Shown here piece after piece: positions 33,340 through 45,016 of a DNA stretch of 64,000 bases (its first letter is position 1; each line of letters opens with the position of its first letter). The translations under genes and the position numbers were made by a program. The notes beneath the pieces were generated by a model, which had not been told where the DNA came from, made no database searches, and saw only the letters and a program-made list of their open reading frames with translations. The stretch comes from Diphasiastrum complanatum (Eukaryota > Streptophyta > Lycopodiopsida > Lycopodiales > Lycopodiaceae): assembly GCA_029204225.1 (NCBI GenBank), contig CM055108.1, forward strand, positions 11,191,782 through 11,255,781. Direction: 5' to 3'.

Positions 33340-33727
33340 ATTTTGACCTACAGCCTTTCCAATAGAATGGGGCACCTATGCTTACAAAGTAATGCTGTTT
33401 GGACTCTGTAATACACCAAGTTCATTCCAAAGAGTAATGCATTTTGCTTTTAAAGATTATCTGCAGAAATTCCTTGAAATTTACTTGGATGACCTGGGAG
33501 TCCATAGTACATATACAGACCACTTGGATCGATTGGAGAAAGTATTTGAAAGATGCCGCAAATATCAGATTTTTCTAAATCCCAAAAAATGTCAGATATG
33601 GGTTTCTCACGGACTTGTGCTTGGACATGTGATATCGAGACATGGTATTGCCACAAATTATTCTAAGATCAAAGTTATTATGGAGTTGCCACCGCCAACA
33701 ACAATTTGTGGAGCTTGCGAAAGATAG
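33340..33727 (+). pseudogene. Ty3 reverse transcriptase fragment
   Basis: VMLFGLCNTPSSFQRVM is the Ty3 RT motif (usual MPFGLxNAPxxFQ), FLEIYLDDLGVHS carries the catalytic Asp-Asp and HLDRLEKVFERC, LNPKKCQIW and VLGHVISRHGI complete the palm. It is open for about 110 codons with upstream codons lost. Shortly downstream the opposite strand begins to code integrase. Confidence 0.88.
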
Positions 33728-33729
33728 GG

Positions 33730-34110
33730 GTGCTCTTTCTATGCTTAATTAGCAGCTGATCAGTTAGTGCTTTCATAGTTTTGTTCAAGAATTGGGTCCC
33801 TCTAGCTGATACAAGTTCCCTTAGAGCACCAAATTGTCCTATGACCTATTTTAATAGAAAACAAGCAGTCTTTTTCACGTTATCTTTAGCTATGGCCCTT
33901 GCTTCGGCCCATTTCATAAAATAGTCAGTAGCAACTACGCTATAGTATTTTTGTCGATATGAGACAGGGTGCACATTTCCCATAAGGTCTATTCCTTACT
34001 TTTCAAATGATTTTGCTAAATCAAATCGCATGTCGTAAAGCTTGACATGAATAGTAGGGTATTGTGATCCTACCCATAACATTCAAAAGCAAGCATTTGG
34101 GTCACATTTG
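33730..34110 (-). pseudogene. Ty3 integrase core fragment
   Basis: On the minus strand GIDLMGNVHPVS-like sequence, YYSVVATDYFMKWAEA and NVKKTACFLLK, then GQFGALRELVSARGTQF and NKTMKALTDQLL, give the D..D core of a Ty3 integrase, with several stops. It points toward the RT fragment at 33,340-33,727. Confidence 0.75.
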
Positions 34111-34504
34111 TAGCAAGATAAGCTTGTTGTAGTTGGAAAAGTGTGGATTCTTCTCTTAACTTGGTGTGTGAATGCTCTACAGTCTTTTCATATGAATCAA
34201 TTTGCCTTTTGAATCATAAAAAGTGGAGAAGGATTGATCCTAAATCTTGTTGGTAGAGCACATTTTTTCGAGAGGGAATACTAGGGCATTGCTCCTTTTT
34301 GCACCTATTCGAGTTGAGCGCATAGCATTTTTTGAAATTTCCAACGTGCTAACCTCAAAAGGAAAGAGGTTAACTAGACTCGCATCCTTGATTAATAATC
34401 ATCACTTGTCTAACAAGACTTATTTTATGCCATGTGACACATTCAAGTAAGAATTGAAACAAAATTGTATAGATAAAAAATGCTCGTTATGCTTTACATC
34501 CACA

Positions 34505-34627
34505 ATAAATATCCAAGTTTGGGGTTTGCAACCTCCCAATTGTGCACTTGCGCAATGAATAAGATCCTAGCATGTGCCTTTTTGGACAAAGGACTTGCTC
34601 TTATCCAACTAGGCTACTACAAGGCGC
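34505..34627 (-). ncRNA. tRNA-like (SINE-like) relic
   Basis: The minus strand has a good A box TAGCCTAGTTGG (34616-34605) and a weak B-box-like GGTTGCAAACC (34532-34522), but the spacing of about 73 bases is too long for a tRNA. Probably a decayed tRNA-derived sequence. Confidence 0.3.
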
Positions 34628-35589
34628 CCTCATTCATGGCTGCCTGAGGAGTGGAAGGTTAGAATGCATATGCCTAGAGTTTTAACCCATGTCTATAATC
34701 AAGAGCTAAATAAGAAAATTTTGAGAATAGAAACGAGTGTCTCAAGCAAAATCATTGTAATTAGTATTAGGCATTTTGTTTTTCACTATTACATTTGCTT
34801 TGGATTTAATAATATTCAATAATTATCTTTATAGAATGATATTGAGTGATATGAACTTGGGTGTAAAAGTAATTCAACAAGAATTGCAAATATGCAATTA
34901 GCAACCTCAAAGTTATTGAAGATCAATGTCATTCGATGATCATTTGCACATCAAAGTTAAAAAAGGTTCTCACGATTTTAAGGACAATTTTTAACCCAAA
35001 TTTCATTCGCATGTCAAACACTATCATGTGTATGTTCTTGTCTACATTTATTTTCTAATTATGTGGATGGATGAATGAAGTGTTCTTGTCAAATGTTAAT
35101 ATGATGAAAGTTAGAGTTACACCAATTTCAAGTATAAAGTTTCGTAGCTTATTAATTGACATAAATCTAAGTACAAGAGTTGATAAGCATTGACTTTCAT
35201 ATTTATGCTACTATACCAGCATACACATCCTTGCTCACGATTTTGTTGAAGAACAAGGTACCAAAATGATGATTCTATTATGAACTCATACATAAAATAA
35301 TTCTATACATGGAAATCTTGTTCAAACTAATATAAGTTTAGCCTATATCTTGAATGCAATCTTAGATATTGTATTTGAAATGCAGCAAACTTTTGTACTT
35401 GAGAGTGTTTGTCTTTGAAGCTTATGGTGTGCTATATATGTATGCTCATAAGAAATAGTTTCAGATAACTCCAGTACTAATTCATCACATTCTAAGATTA
35501 GGATGCATGAAAAGTTGTCTCAGCTGCATTCCTTTTATATTCTACGGATGTCAATTCAAGGGGTGCTACTGTAACTTTCTGCCAAGAGG

Positions 35590-35785
35590 CAGATAATTAT
35601 GCTCCTAGATATGTATGAGCAAACCCTTATGTTTCAAAATACCATTATTTCCATGCAATGGCATCTCATGGTTAAGAACGTGCTCTTAAATTTTTCTTTC
35701 AAGGAGCACATGATTATGCTCCTGAATATGCACAAGTCCTTATGTTTCACAAAAATCCTTTCCCACAATGGCATAAATACAAAAG
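35590..35785 (+). repeat. Tandem duplication with coding-like text
   Basis: ATTATGCTCCTAGATATG (35595) and ATTATGCTCCTGAATATG (35714) begin two related about 75-bp copies with CCTTATGTTTCA and AATGGCAT in common. The second reads DYAPEYAQVLMFHKNPFPQW in one frame. Confidence 0.5.
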
Positions 35786-36988
35786 TCATGTTAAATAATA
35801 TTAGTCCAATGAAAATGCAGATGCTAAGTCCCTTGGGCTTGTAGCCCTTCCTTTTAAGTTTATGGCATATGTTTCTGGTCTAAGCTAAGGCTTTGTTTGC
35901 TTTTCATTTACATTATTGGAGAAATTGGGGGCAAGTCATACACAGATTTCCCAAGCTGTTCAATACATCATTGGAGAAAGCAACAGGATAGTCAGATTCA
36001 GCAAATAATGACGGCCGCATCACAGATGATTATGTCAAAACAAGAAACTAAAAAGCATTTGACAAGCAAATAGGATTTCCAACTGACTCAAAGACTATTT
36101 AAAATGTCACAAAGTTAATCACATAAGTACATTATTATGCCCTAAACCACGATGGTGTCCAAGAACTAGCTCAGGACCTTACCTCTGAGTCAGTTTGATG
36201 TATAGATGCATGAATTTCATGAGCTGATTGGCTGCGGTATCTGTGCCTAGCAATTATAAAAAATTATAGTTTTACACACTGATTAGTCCCAAGCATTTGG
36301 GGATAAAAACGTTGCAATTATTTGCTGATGGTGATGAGTCTGATGCCCAAAGATTGTAGCATCCTTTATCTTCTTATCCTATAATGAGTAACTAAACTAG
36401 CAAAATTTGCAATTCTAGTAAGCCTTGTAGAAGTAGGCAGAGAAACTTCCAGATATCACCAACAAATCAGACGAAGACTGAAAACCCCATGAACAAACCT
36501 ATCAATGAATCAAAAAAAAAGTTTGGAGCAATTCAAGACAAACGAATCAATCCCAGAACCAAAACCCAGCTTCTCTACAACTCCATTTCTACTGAGAGTG
36601 TTACGATACCAACCACAGTAGGTCGTACTCTTTGCTATAAAAGTGAAGCCCAAAATGATAAATGAACCGAACACAGCTACACACATCGCTGCTACACAAT
36701 GAACAGAACTATGATTTTCATTGAATTGGTTTAGTTGCTTGCAAGCCATGATAGTTTGCGAGTTCATCTGTTTAAAGTACAATGTGGAACCTATGCAGCC
36801 CTACAAAAATAACTCAGCAGAAGCAGCAGGACAAAGCTCACATGGCTTCAATAAGAGGCACCTTCACCTGTTATACCATGTTAAGGATTAAACAATTTTT
36901 ATGCCGGCACAATTGTTGACATAATGCCTAGAAAAGTGTACATCAACCATGCTACTAGTCCACACAGGCATCCTTCTAAAAAATCTGA
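35786..36988. other. Gene-free stretch, part likely 3' UTR of the gene to the right
   Basis: No domain seen. Sequence directly left of 36989 would be the 3' UTR of the minus-strand gene ending there. Confidence 0.4.
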
Positions 36989-37514
36989 TTAGCTTCGACT
37001 GCGACCTCTGCCCCGTCCTCGACCACGCCCTCGTTTTGAGGCTGTCATCTTACCAGATTTGTCAGCAGCATTTGAAATTTCAGGAGTTTCTGTGTCACTA
37101 CTCTGTTTTTTGCGTCCGCGAGCAAGAACTGATTTAAACCTATCACGACCTCGGGCGCGTGTTACTTCAGGAGATCCATTTGATTCCTCATCCACTTCAC
37201 TATCTGTATCATCCTTTGAGTTCTTTGAAGACCTTGCCCTTGGACTCTTTGGACTGTTACCTGCAAGCTTACTAACATCCTTCGATGTCTTTTTTGAAGA
37301 CTTTCCTCCAACCTTTTTATCAGCAATCAATTTGTCAGCACCAGCACCATCTTCCAAAGTTGCCTTTTTCTTTGATGGTTTCTTTTTACCTTTCAAATCA
37401 CCATCAGCAGCTTCAGTAGCATCCGATTTCCTTTTCTTACCTGATTTTCCAACTACCTGCTTCTGAACTGCTTCCGATTCTTTTGGCTTTAAAGTGCCTA
37501 GTACAACCGATACA
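36989..37514 (-). CDS. C-terminal exon of a Lys/Ser/Arg-rich nuclear protein
   Basis: The minus strand has an open frame of more than 150 codons ending at 36989. It is highly charged: GKKRKSDATEAADGD and KGKKKPSKKKATLEDG near the start, SPKSPRARSSKNSKDDTDSE with acidic/serine casein-kinase-like sites in the middle. VTRARGRDRFKSVLARGRKK follows, and the protein ends in alternating Arg-Gly then RSRS. Such basic low-complexity tails occur on chromatin proteins, for example plant PDS5-type cohesin cofactors, but the sequence does not settle the family. The upstream exon edge is uncertain; CACACAG/TGTATC at 37515 is one candidate acceptor. A real gene is likely because the composition stands apart from surrounding AT-rich DNA. 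Confidence 0.6.
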
Positions 37515-37899
37515 CTGTGTGACTAGTTGCAACCTTTGTATACCACTCAAATACTTGCAAGGGACATCACAAAAATATGGCACTACCAATCCAATTGCCA
37601 TTAAGCCTGATATGGCCTCAAATAATTTTGATAGCCATTGTGAAGTCCCTACTACAAGTTATGCACATGTATCTCTTTTGTCATTGTAAGAATAATGAGT
37701 TCTCTTTTTTGAGTTTCACCTAGTCAATTTTTACAAAAGAATGATAAAGTGATGAAGACTCTTATATAAAGGTGCACTAAATAAGACAGCTTAATATACG
37801 AAATAATTCGTTTGAGAAAACACCGATACGAAGCATTCCTACAAACCATGAGTGGAAGTGAGTTGATGAGTGTAGACTGTATCTAATGTTTAGGGTACT

Positions 37900-37975
37900 T
37901 CTCTGAAACGTGTTTCAAAACAGCCTTTTCACGAGAAAACATGTTTCAAACAAGTGTAACTTTTCTGGAGTTTCA
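37900..37975. repeat. Palindromic-word cluster, word GAAACGTGTTTC
   Basis: TGTTTAGGGTACTTC leads into CTGAAACGTGTTTCAAAACAGCCTTTTC and GAAAACATGTTTCAAAC. The frame TGTTT..AGGGTAC..GCCTTTTC is shared with the cluster at 38,265, which uses a different word. Confidence 0.6.
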
Positions 37976-38264
37976 TTTTTAGGGTTCTTTTTTGGGGCTT
38001 TTTGTTTTTAATTCCTCACCCTCCATTATGGCAAAAACATTTGTTATTTGTAGTGTTTGATTGGGTAATGCACCTGTAGAGTTTGTATAGTGTGCAATGT
38101 AGAGTGTAATCACACAGCCTTCTGTCAGAAAGTTAGACGTAGAACCCTTATCAAGTTATCACATTCATATTATGTGATCATTTAAAAACTAGCAAATCAG
38201 CAATTAGCATGTTGATAGTTGATGTCAAAAATGATTATCATTACATGAACTAGCATTGCTAGCA

Positions 38265-38545
38265 ATGTTTGAGGGTACCTTTCGAATCGCCTTTTCGAAC
38301 CGTGTTTGAATCGAGTTTGAATCGGGAAAGAATCGGTTTCTCCAGGTTCGAACCGATGAATCAGTTTTAGGGTTTTTTCTCCTCTCCCCCAAGTTCTAAC
38401 CTCCCTCTCTTATCTTCCTAAAACCTCTCTCTATTATATAGACTCAAAAATCAATCCTTCTCTTCCCCTCTTCTCTCATTTGATATCCAGTCGCCTTTTC
38501 GAAAAGCAAGTTTCAAACCGAGTTTCGACCCTCAAAATAGTGAGT
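38265..38545. repeat. Palindromic-word cluster, words TTCGAA / GAATCG
   Basis: TGTTTGAGGGTACCTTTCGAATCGCCTTTTCGAACC, then repeated TTTGAATCG, GAATCGG and GGTTCGAACCGATG to about 38,365. A second short patch with GCCTTTTCGAAAAGC, GTTTCAAACCGAGTTTCGA lies at 38,492-38,535. Confidence 0.65.
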
Positions 38546-38969
38546 CGGCAAACTATGGTTGTATTCATCGATGTACTTAAATATACTTATGTCCGTTTGA
38601 ACTTCGACATTGTCATCCAATGCATTGATGATCGCTGACACAAATATAATATGCTATACATGTTTCATCTTCTATGCCACTACTGGGCATCAAAGAGAGT
38701 GACCACTAACCAATATTTTGTGAAAGCTATTTCTGCTTTCTGACTTCAAGACATGATGTTATATAGTTTTCAAGGTTGTCACAAGTTTTAGTACAAAAAA
38801 CCATTAATCGTGCTCCGAGAGAAACTTTTGGCTGTGCCTACATACTGCTCTACCTTGAGTCTCTCACCTCCTTGCTTCAGCAACTCCTCTGGATGTGCAG
38901 GCCATTTTCCTTTCCTTGACTCTGCATATTGTAACTTGTCACCTCTCTCTCTTTCCCTCTAGACTTATT

Positions 38970-39640
38970 CGTCGCAAATCCCCTTCATCTCATTCCATTA
39001 GTCAACTTTGGTATGATAGGGAGTGTCAGCACTTTCATAAGCAAGTCATCCATGCTCGCTGGTAGGGAGTGTCATCCATGCTCGCTCTCATGCTCCATAT
39101 TTCCTACATACCACTCATCACTCCTATCACTAAGTGCTCCATCGGAAAAAACACGTGCAGCTATGTCATGTATAGTAGAGTCCTACATCACATCTAATCA
39201 TCTCTTTCTTCTCTAGGAGAAAATCCCATGTTGATTTCTAGTATGATGAGGCTGATATTCCTACTCATGACCAGCATAGAGATCAGAGACACCCGAGTAC
39301 AAATCATATGACAGCTAGAACTACTCGACACATTTTAAGCTCACACACTCAAAGATACACACTCGACATCCACATTGACGACAACGACAACGATCCACCC
39401 CAGCTATATCTCCTCGGACTGCAATATCACCTCTTTCTTCGACAACATTTGATGATGTTCCAGTGACATTCCATTTTCTGCATATATACATCTTTATTCG
39501 TATTTTGTTCCATTAGTTCTAGCTTTCTATACGCATTCATAGTTTCGGAGACATTATTTACCCTCCCGTAGTTTTCATTATACACACCTATTTTTGTCTT
39601 ATATGCCTTCTTAGCATTTAAAAGACATTAAAAATGCTCA
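38970..39640 (+). pseudogene. LINE fragment with 3' tail, copy 1
   Basis: SQLWYDRECQHFHKQVIHA (about 39,000) matches the linker between endonuclease and RT of plant L1-type LINEs. The rest of RT is missing. C-terminal residues and a 3' tail follow: TTGTCTTATATGCC at 39,594, a short hairpin, AAAGACATTAAAA. Confidence 0.55.
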
Positions 39641-40386
39641 TGATTGAGACTGGATGCTTTCACGGCACCCACGACAGGAGCGGATTTGCCAAATGTGTCC
39701 ACTGTCCGAGGTGGAATATGAGGAGCGCTTCTTATTCAGATGCCCAGTATGAGGTCAGAGGGAAATACACTATCTTTTTTGAGATGCACCCATCACACTA
39801 AGGTCCATTATAGCATATGAGGATCCACGTTGTGTTGCACTCATGATCACGGAGATGTTACTATTACGACAGGATTTATGTCAGCCAGTTCAATGGAGTC
39901 ACCCTGATACACAGCTCCAAATCACCTCCTCTCCTAGGCGATTACAAATTGATCCAAACTCAGAGGACAGTGGGGTCGATGATGATTCCCACCATAGAAA
40001 CCAGAGACGGCATAATACCCATATTCTGGTTGTTCGAAGAGCCACCGACATGAGGAGACACATTTCACAAATGATGTCCTCGACGACCTCCTCAACATAC
40101 ATCGTATGTACCCCCAGCTACTGTCACCATTACATTTTCTTCAGTGGCAGCAGAATTTGATGAGCATATGCATACGTATATACCATTACCATCACAGTTA
40201 CATCTATATTCATCTACTCTTGTTCGATATTCGTTTTGTTATTAGCAGTTACACTCCATACATGTTTTTCTTTACTGTTATTGAAGACGTTTTACACGCT
40301 GCTATTTGCACCACATACTTGACATGCAATCTCTTGTCTTATATGCCATTTGGGATGGAAAAGATGTTAATAAAGCTCTCTCTACC
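39641..40386 (+). pseudogene. LINE C-terminal domain and 3' tail, copy 2
   Basis: QERICQMCPLSEVEYEERF followed by FRCPV is the C-terminal CCHC-type motif of plant LINE reverse transcriptases. YEDPRCVALMITEMLLLRQD matches the unit at 50,220, confirming the family. The 3' tail CTTATATGCCATTTGGGATGG..AATAAAGCTCTCTC ends at 40,386. Confidence 0.8.
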
Positions 40387-41450
40387 TAAAGTCTGGCTAT
40401 GAAAAAAAAAACTCATAATCAGCATCTCCTCCCTTGTCTTGGATCACATGGTCTACCAATGGCCACTGCCTGGTAGTGACTTCTGATTGCCACCCACATG
40501 CCTCATCATGTTTCAATGATCACTGGACCACCTTGCCATTGTGTCAGCAAGCCCTTGTCACAATCAGGTCCAAAAATATATCTAATGACTTGGTGCCCGA
40601 CATTCTTGCCACGTCATACTAGATGTGTATTTGCGAGTATATCTAGCCTCCTCATTGCTGGGTGCCTAATTTGGGTTACTGTGAAGACCAAATCCACCAT
40701 CCAAAATTATGCTCACTCAACTACCAAGCCCTGCTAGTCAAAGCACTTTCAACATTTGTCCCTATTATCTCGTTCCAGTAACAATTAGAAGGCTCTTGGC
40801 ATCTTAAAGGTTTTTCTCTGACCAACATCAGAATGGATGGTATTCATCCTATGTGCGTTACTTATAATTCTTTGTCGTTATCCATCTGGATCGATTTTGG
40901 ATGCTCTTAATATTTATAGCTAGTCTCCAATTTTTGCTTCTTTTACTTCTTCTATTTGGAATACTAGAGCTATCCTTCTCCCAGCTCTTATTTTTCATGG
41001 TCAAATGATTGAGGTGCAGCCAAAGTCTTATGCAAACATAATATGCTACGTCAATCAAATCTTTTATAGATCTCTCTCCTCAGCCTAGACTTCCTTTGAA
41101 TGGATCTTCATGCTCCTAAATGCTTCTTGGTTTCCAAGGGGAGGCTCGAACTTGAGACCAAAGAAACTTTGGATGTCAAGATAACCAAATGAGCCAACAC
41201 CCTTGACTCATGCTCCTAAATGGAATTAGTTCTCACTCAATACAGATCCATTTGTCTTCTTGGGCTTTCTTTTTCATATCAATCTTGATATGACAAAATT
41301 GAGTTAATTAGATAAAATTTATGTTTAGTCAATTAATGACATGCATGTAAAATTGGGACACCTTACTAGCAGAGAGAAAATAATAACATTATGATGTTAA
41401 CTGATATAAAAGGGAACCCAATGGTAACACCAATAAATTTCACAAAGATC
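40387..41450. other. Gene-free stretch
   Basis: Only the tRNA-like relic at 41,127-41,205 is recognisable. Confidence 0.4.
41127..41205 (-). ncRNA. tRNA-derived SINE head or tRNA relic
   Basis: The minus strand carries A box TGGCTCATTTGG (41196-41185) and B box AGTTCGAGCCT (41152-41142), 32 bases apart as in a tRNA. The acceptor stem does not pair well, so it is not a working tRNA. Confidence 0.55.
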
Positions 41451-41504
41451 AACCTTTCAATGCGCTATGGAGAAGTTTATGGCATCTAATAGAGCAAGAT
41501 TCTT

Positions 41505-41987
41505 ATGGCTTGATGGAGCCATGGATTGAAGGGCACAATTGGAGTTGTCCTCAACACATCAATTGGCTTACTAGTTGCATGGATTATGGATAGCAGTATT
41601 TATGAGAAAAGATTTTGCTTGCAACATGGCAAAATTTAAGGCGTTGATAGTTGGTCTAAAAGTGGGCATTGGTAGGGGAGCTTCCAAACAAATTGCAAGC
41701 CATATGAGATTCAACAATACTGCAAAACAAAATCACAGATTTGGCAGGTCAAGAATCCTATATTGATGATCTATCACAAAGAAGTCAAGAGGTTGAGGAA
41801 TCTTCTTGAAGATATTATTGTAGATCATATTTTTAGAAGTTGCAATCATGAAGTGGATAGGCTCACCAATTATGCAAGGAATCTTTTTGAAGAGATTATT
41901 GTGGATCATGTATTCAGAAGTTGCAATCATGAAGGGGATAGTCTTGCTAGTGATGCTTATCATCAAGAATTGTTTGATAATTGTTAG
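41505..41987 (+). pseudogene. RNase H-like (RVT_3-type) relic with duplicated end
   Basis: Across frames: IGVVLNTSIGLLVAW, then CNMAKFKALIVGLKVGIGRG, the AExxAL-type helix of retroelement RNase H (the usual Glu replaced by Lys here), and the C-terminal HVFRSCNHEGDSLAS. In the last, His and Asp fit the R-x-x-N-x-x-A-D-x-L-A motif. The last part is present twice (41,807-41,881 and 41,882-41,956) as IIVDHIFRSCNHEVDRL and IIVDHVFRSCNHEGDSL. Confidence 0.6.
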
Positions 41988-41989
41988 GG

Positions 41990-44290
41990 ATACTAGAGAG
42001 CTGATAGTCTATCAAATTTCGATCAAAGCTATTAAGCTGCACATTCACAAAAAATCAGGCTTGTTTATAGATATAATTGTAAGATGAGTAGAATCTACAA
42101 TCAATGAAAAGAGCAAAAGGATGGACAAGAATCATATATTGCAAATACCTTTCCGAAATCAAGCATTGGGGTTTGGCCCATAACCTTGGCAAGTTGGTGT
42201 AGTGAGAGATCCAACAAATGAATGTGTTTATTGAAATATTTAATATGCACTCTCAATTGTTTCACTACATCCTCCATAGAATCAAACTCAAACTCTAGCT
42301 TCTTGTAGGTCTTCAAATTTGTTTTTCTTTTGCACATACGAGCTTTCGTCATAATGCGCTCCAAATATGATTCAACTCATGTCAAGGGCACTATTCCATG
42401 GTACTTCGTTAGTTGTTGCTCTGAGATAGCAACATGATCATGTACAAGATCATTTTCCATGGCCACTCTAATTTTTCTTCTCATGAATATGAAATCTAAA
42501 ACCCACTACTTGAGCCCTTCTCGATTGAAACAAGTGGTGCTTGATTCATCAACGGTGTTCATTTGGCCCTCCAACACTTCATTTTGGATTTGTAGTGCAG
42601 TGTACTTATTGGTGAGTTTCTTTCATTGCTGAATATATAAGTCATTTGATTTTGTAGCTACCAAAGTTGTTATTTGTGGTTCCACATTTTGTGTAGATAG
42701 CTCCTCCATCTTCTTCTTCAACTACTCAATCAAGACAAAGGTCCAATCAATTGATGAGGCCTTGGTCAACTAGAACCATCACAAAAGAAATCCTATAGCT
42801 ACCCATCATGTCTCTTCACCAAATCACCATCTTGTGGCAAACTATACAACCCCAACCTTGGAGATCTGCCGAACACTAGCAACCTTTGAACCATATGCAA
42901 AGTGAATCCTCGCATATAAACTGCTATACAAGGCCACACCCACTCTAGCATTAGCAACTTGTTTGACTTCTTCAAGACTTATGAGATATAATAAGGTTGG
43001 AGGTCCGATCCTCATTAAAAAACTAGAAGTGGTCACAAGATAAGGCATGAGGCTTCCCCCATACCTTCCTGGGTAGTAGGTTGCAATAATGCTCTAGAAT
43101 GTCTTAATGACAACTTGGTGCTATTACAAATTTGAGAGATATGGTGTCCTCAAGACCGTACTTTCTCCTTTAAAATGTGCTGCATGCATGTCATAATGTG
43201 ACTATACACAATATCACTCAGACCAATCGATTTGATGTGCAATCCAAAGATACAATCAGATTCGTCTAGGAATCTAGAAGTTTCCTAGTAATCTATTACA
43301 TCTCTCCTTAGGCAAAGGAAAATAGATTCAAGCATAATGTGGCATACGCTGTTTTTCTTCCTTGTATTGAATGTCATTGATTTTTTATGTCATCATCTCC
43401 TATTGACGTGCACCAGCGAACACACATGCGTGCGCATGCACACGTGCACTTCTTGTGGAGTCCATCTATTGATAGAAGCCTTTTGGCTACCAACTAAAGG
43501 ATCACCTTAACTAGATTGACTACCTTATTGTCCTTTCATCAAGACATCTAATACTTAACTAACTAACTAAACAATCTATATCCTATCTACGAGATTTAAA
43601 TTATCCTCAAAAGCTGCATGAGTGCCTTTTCTCTCACTTTTCCTTGCATGACTTATGCTTTTTCAAATGCAGTTATTTGCATATTAGTGCCTTTAACATT
43701 GTTCCTTAGCTTCATTGAGTAAAAATTCCAATCCTTAAGCTTTCCTTAGGTGATTCTATGACCTGGCATCAACATTGTAAATGTATAACTGTGTCGTCTT
43801 CTTTGTTCCACTTGACCACATAACCTACCTTGCAAGCAAGCGTAAATCAAATTTCATTATTAACGTAAGTAGACTGTAGAAGTAATACATGTGCAAACAT
43901 CGGGAAATTCCTAAGTGCCCACACATTCCCATTTTCTTGCTTGGTCATAGATGTCATGTCCACAAGGGATTCTTAAATGTCCCACTACCAAGGTCCAACT
44001 TCAGCCTTAGACTCCCCTAATGGACATGTCCACTTTGCAAAAGTCTATATCCCTAAAGATCTCCTTAAGGATTCCACAAAAAAAATGCTTTCATCTGCAA
44101 AGGAATATCCTTGAGTGCACAGTCAATCCATATCTTGAGGCCTCTTCAATCTTCCAATTAGCTATTTGTTCCCTATGCATCTACATTAGGGAAAAACGTG
44201 ACTGAAGATTCTCACTCCTTCCCCTATGTAGCAATTAGGCTTCTAAGACAATGCACTTGACCATTTATGGTGAGACCTCACCCTCTCTGT
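41990..44290. other. Gene-free AT-rich stretch
   Basis: No domain, LTR or RNA gene recognised; short frames on both strands show no motif. Confidence 0.4.
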
Positions 44291-44307
44291 AATTGCATCA
44301 TAGTGTT

Positions 44308-44366
44308 TGCGAATTGCGATTTGTTGGGTTCGCGAATTGCGATTCTGAGATCAGTGATTCGGAATT
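44308..44366. repeat. Palindromic-word cluster, word CGAATTGCGATT
   Basis: GCGAATTGCGATTTG, then TTCGCGAATTGCGATTCTGA and GATTCGGAAT, followed by a T-run. Lies 460 bp left of a conserved flank copy. Confidence 0.6.
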
Positions 44367-44610
44367 TTTTTTGGGAAAAATAGCTTATGGCTGAAATTTT
44401 TTTTAGGGGAGCAATGTTCAAACTAACATTTTCCCTCCCATAAGTGCAGTAGATAGGGCACAAACAAATCTTACTTTCGGTAGCTATTTGGTTGTTATTT
44501 GCTTTGGTTCTCAGTAAATGTTAATGCTACAGTTTGGGCTATCAACTCTATGGATGATGATCACTTTTGCAATCATTTCACTGGAGATGTGAGTGCAATG
44601 TGCATACGGT

Positions 44611-44730
44611 TGGGGGGTCGGGGCATAAATATTTGGGCCCTTACTGTCGCCGGGGGGGGCCAGGGGGGGTCGGCGACAACCACCTAGGGGGGAGGCCTAG
44701 CGGGGGGATTGGGGGGCAGCGCCCCCCGAA
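44611..44730 (+). other. G-run cluster with G-rich hairpin
   Basis: At least six runs of five to eight G in 120 bp, in sharp contrast to the AT-rich surroundings. TGTCGCCG (44645-44652) pairs with CGGCGACA (44671-44678) around a G-rich loop, and GGGGGGC..GCGCCCCCC at 44,711-44,727 can also fold. Strong G-quadruplex potential. Confidence 0.8.
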
Positions 44731-44822
44731 ACAAAAAGGGAGGTACAATTGCACTACAGTTCTCTATCTCTGTCCCACTGGAACCATCTGTGATCGTAAC
44801 GAACAGGCTAGAGGTTAGTTTT

Positions 44823-45016
44823 GAATTTTTATCCTTGACAGAACCCAACATGGATTAATGCACCTGAACTGGACCATCCTGTACCCGAAACATTCAGCAA
44901 ACCACACAACAATTAGAGCTTTCATCTGATACCCATATTGCCCAAAAAAAAATAAAAAAAACGATTCTAAATGATTCTGGAAAAATTCCGAATCGCGATT
45001 CGGACCGCGATTCTAA
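44823..45016 (+). repeat. Palindromic-word repeat: conserved flank plus AATCGCGATT words
   Basis: The flank 44823-44945 (GAATTTTTATCC.., GTACCCGAAACATTCAGC, ACCCATATTGCCC) matches 4896-5030. After the poly-A stretch the words are AACGATTC, AATGATTC, TCCGAATCGCGATTCGG and CCGCGATTC, in place of AAACGC/TTTCT. Confidence 0.75.

Noticed and set aside
42101-42364. Minus-strand 87-codon frame
   Set aside because: No domain; similarity of its end to the frame at 56,715-56,978 is limited to a few residues and may be chance.
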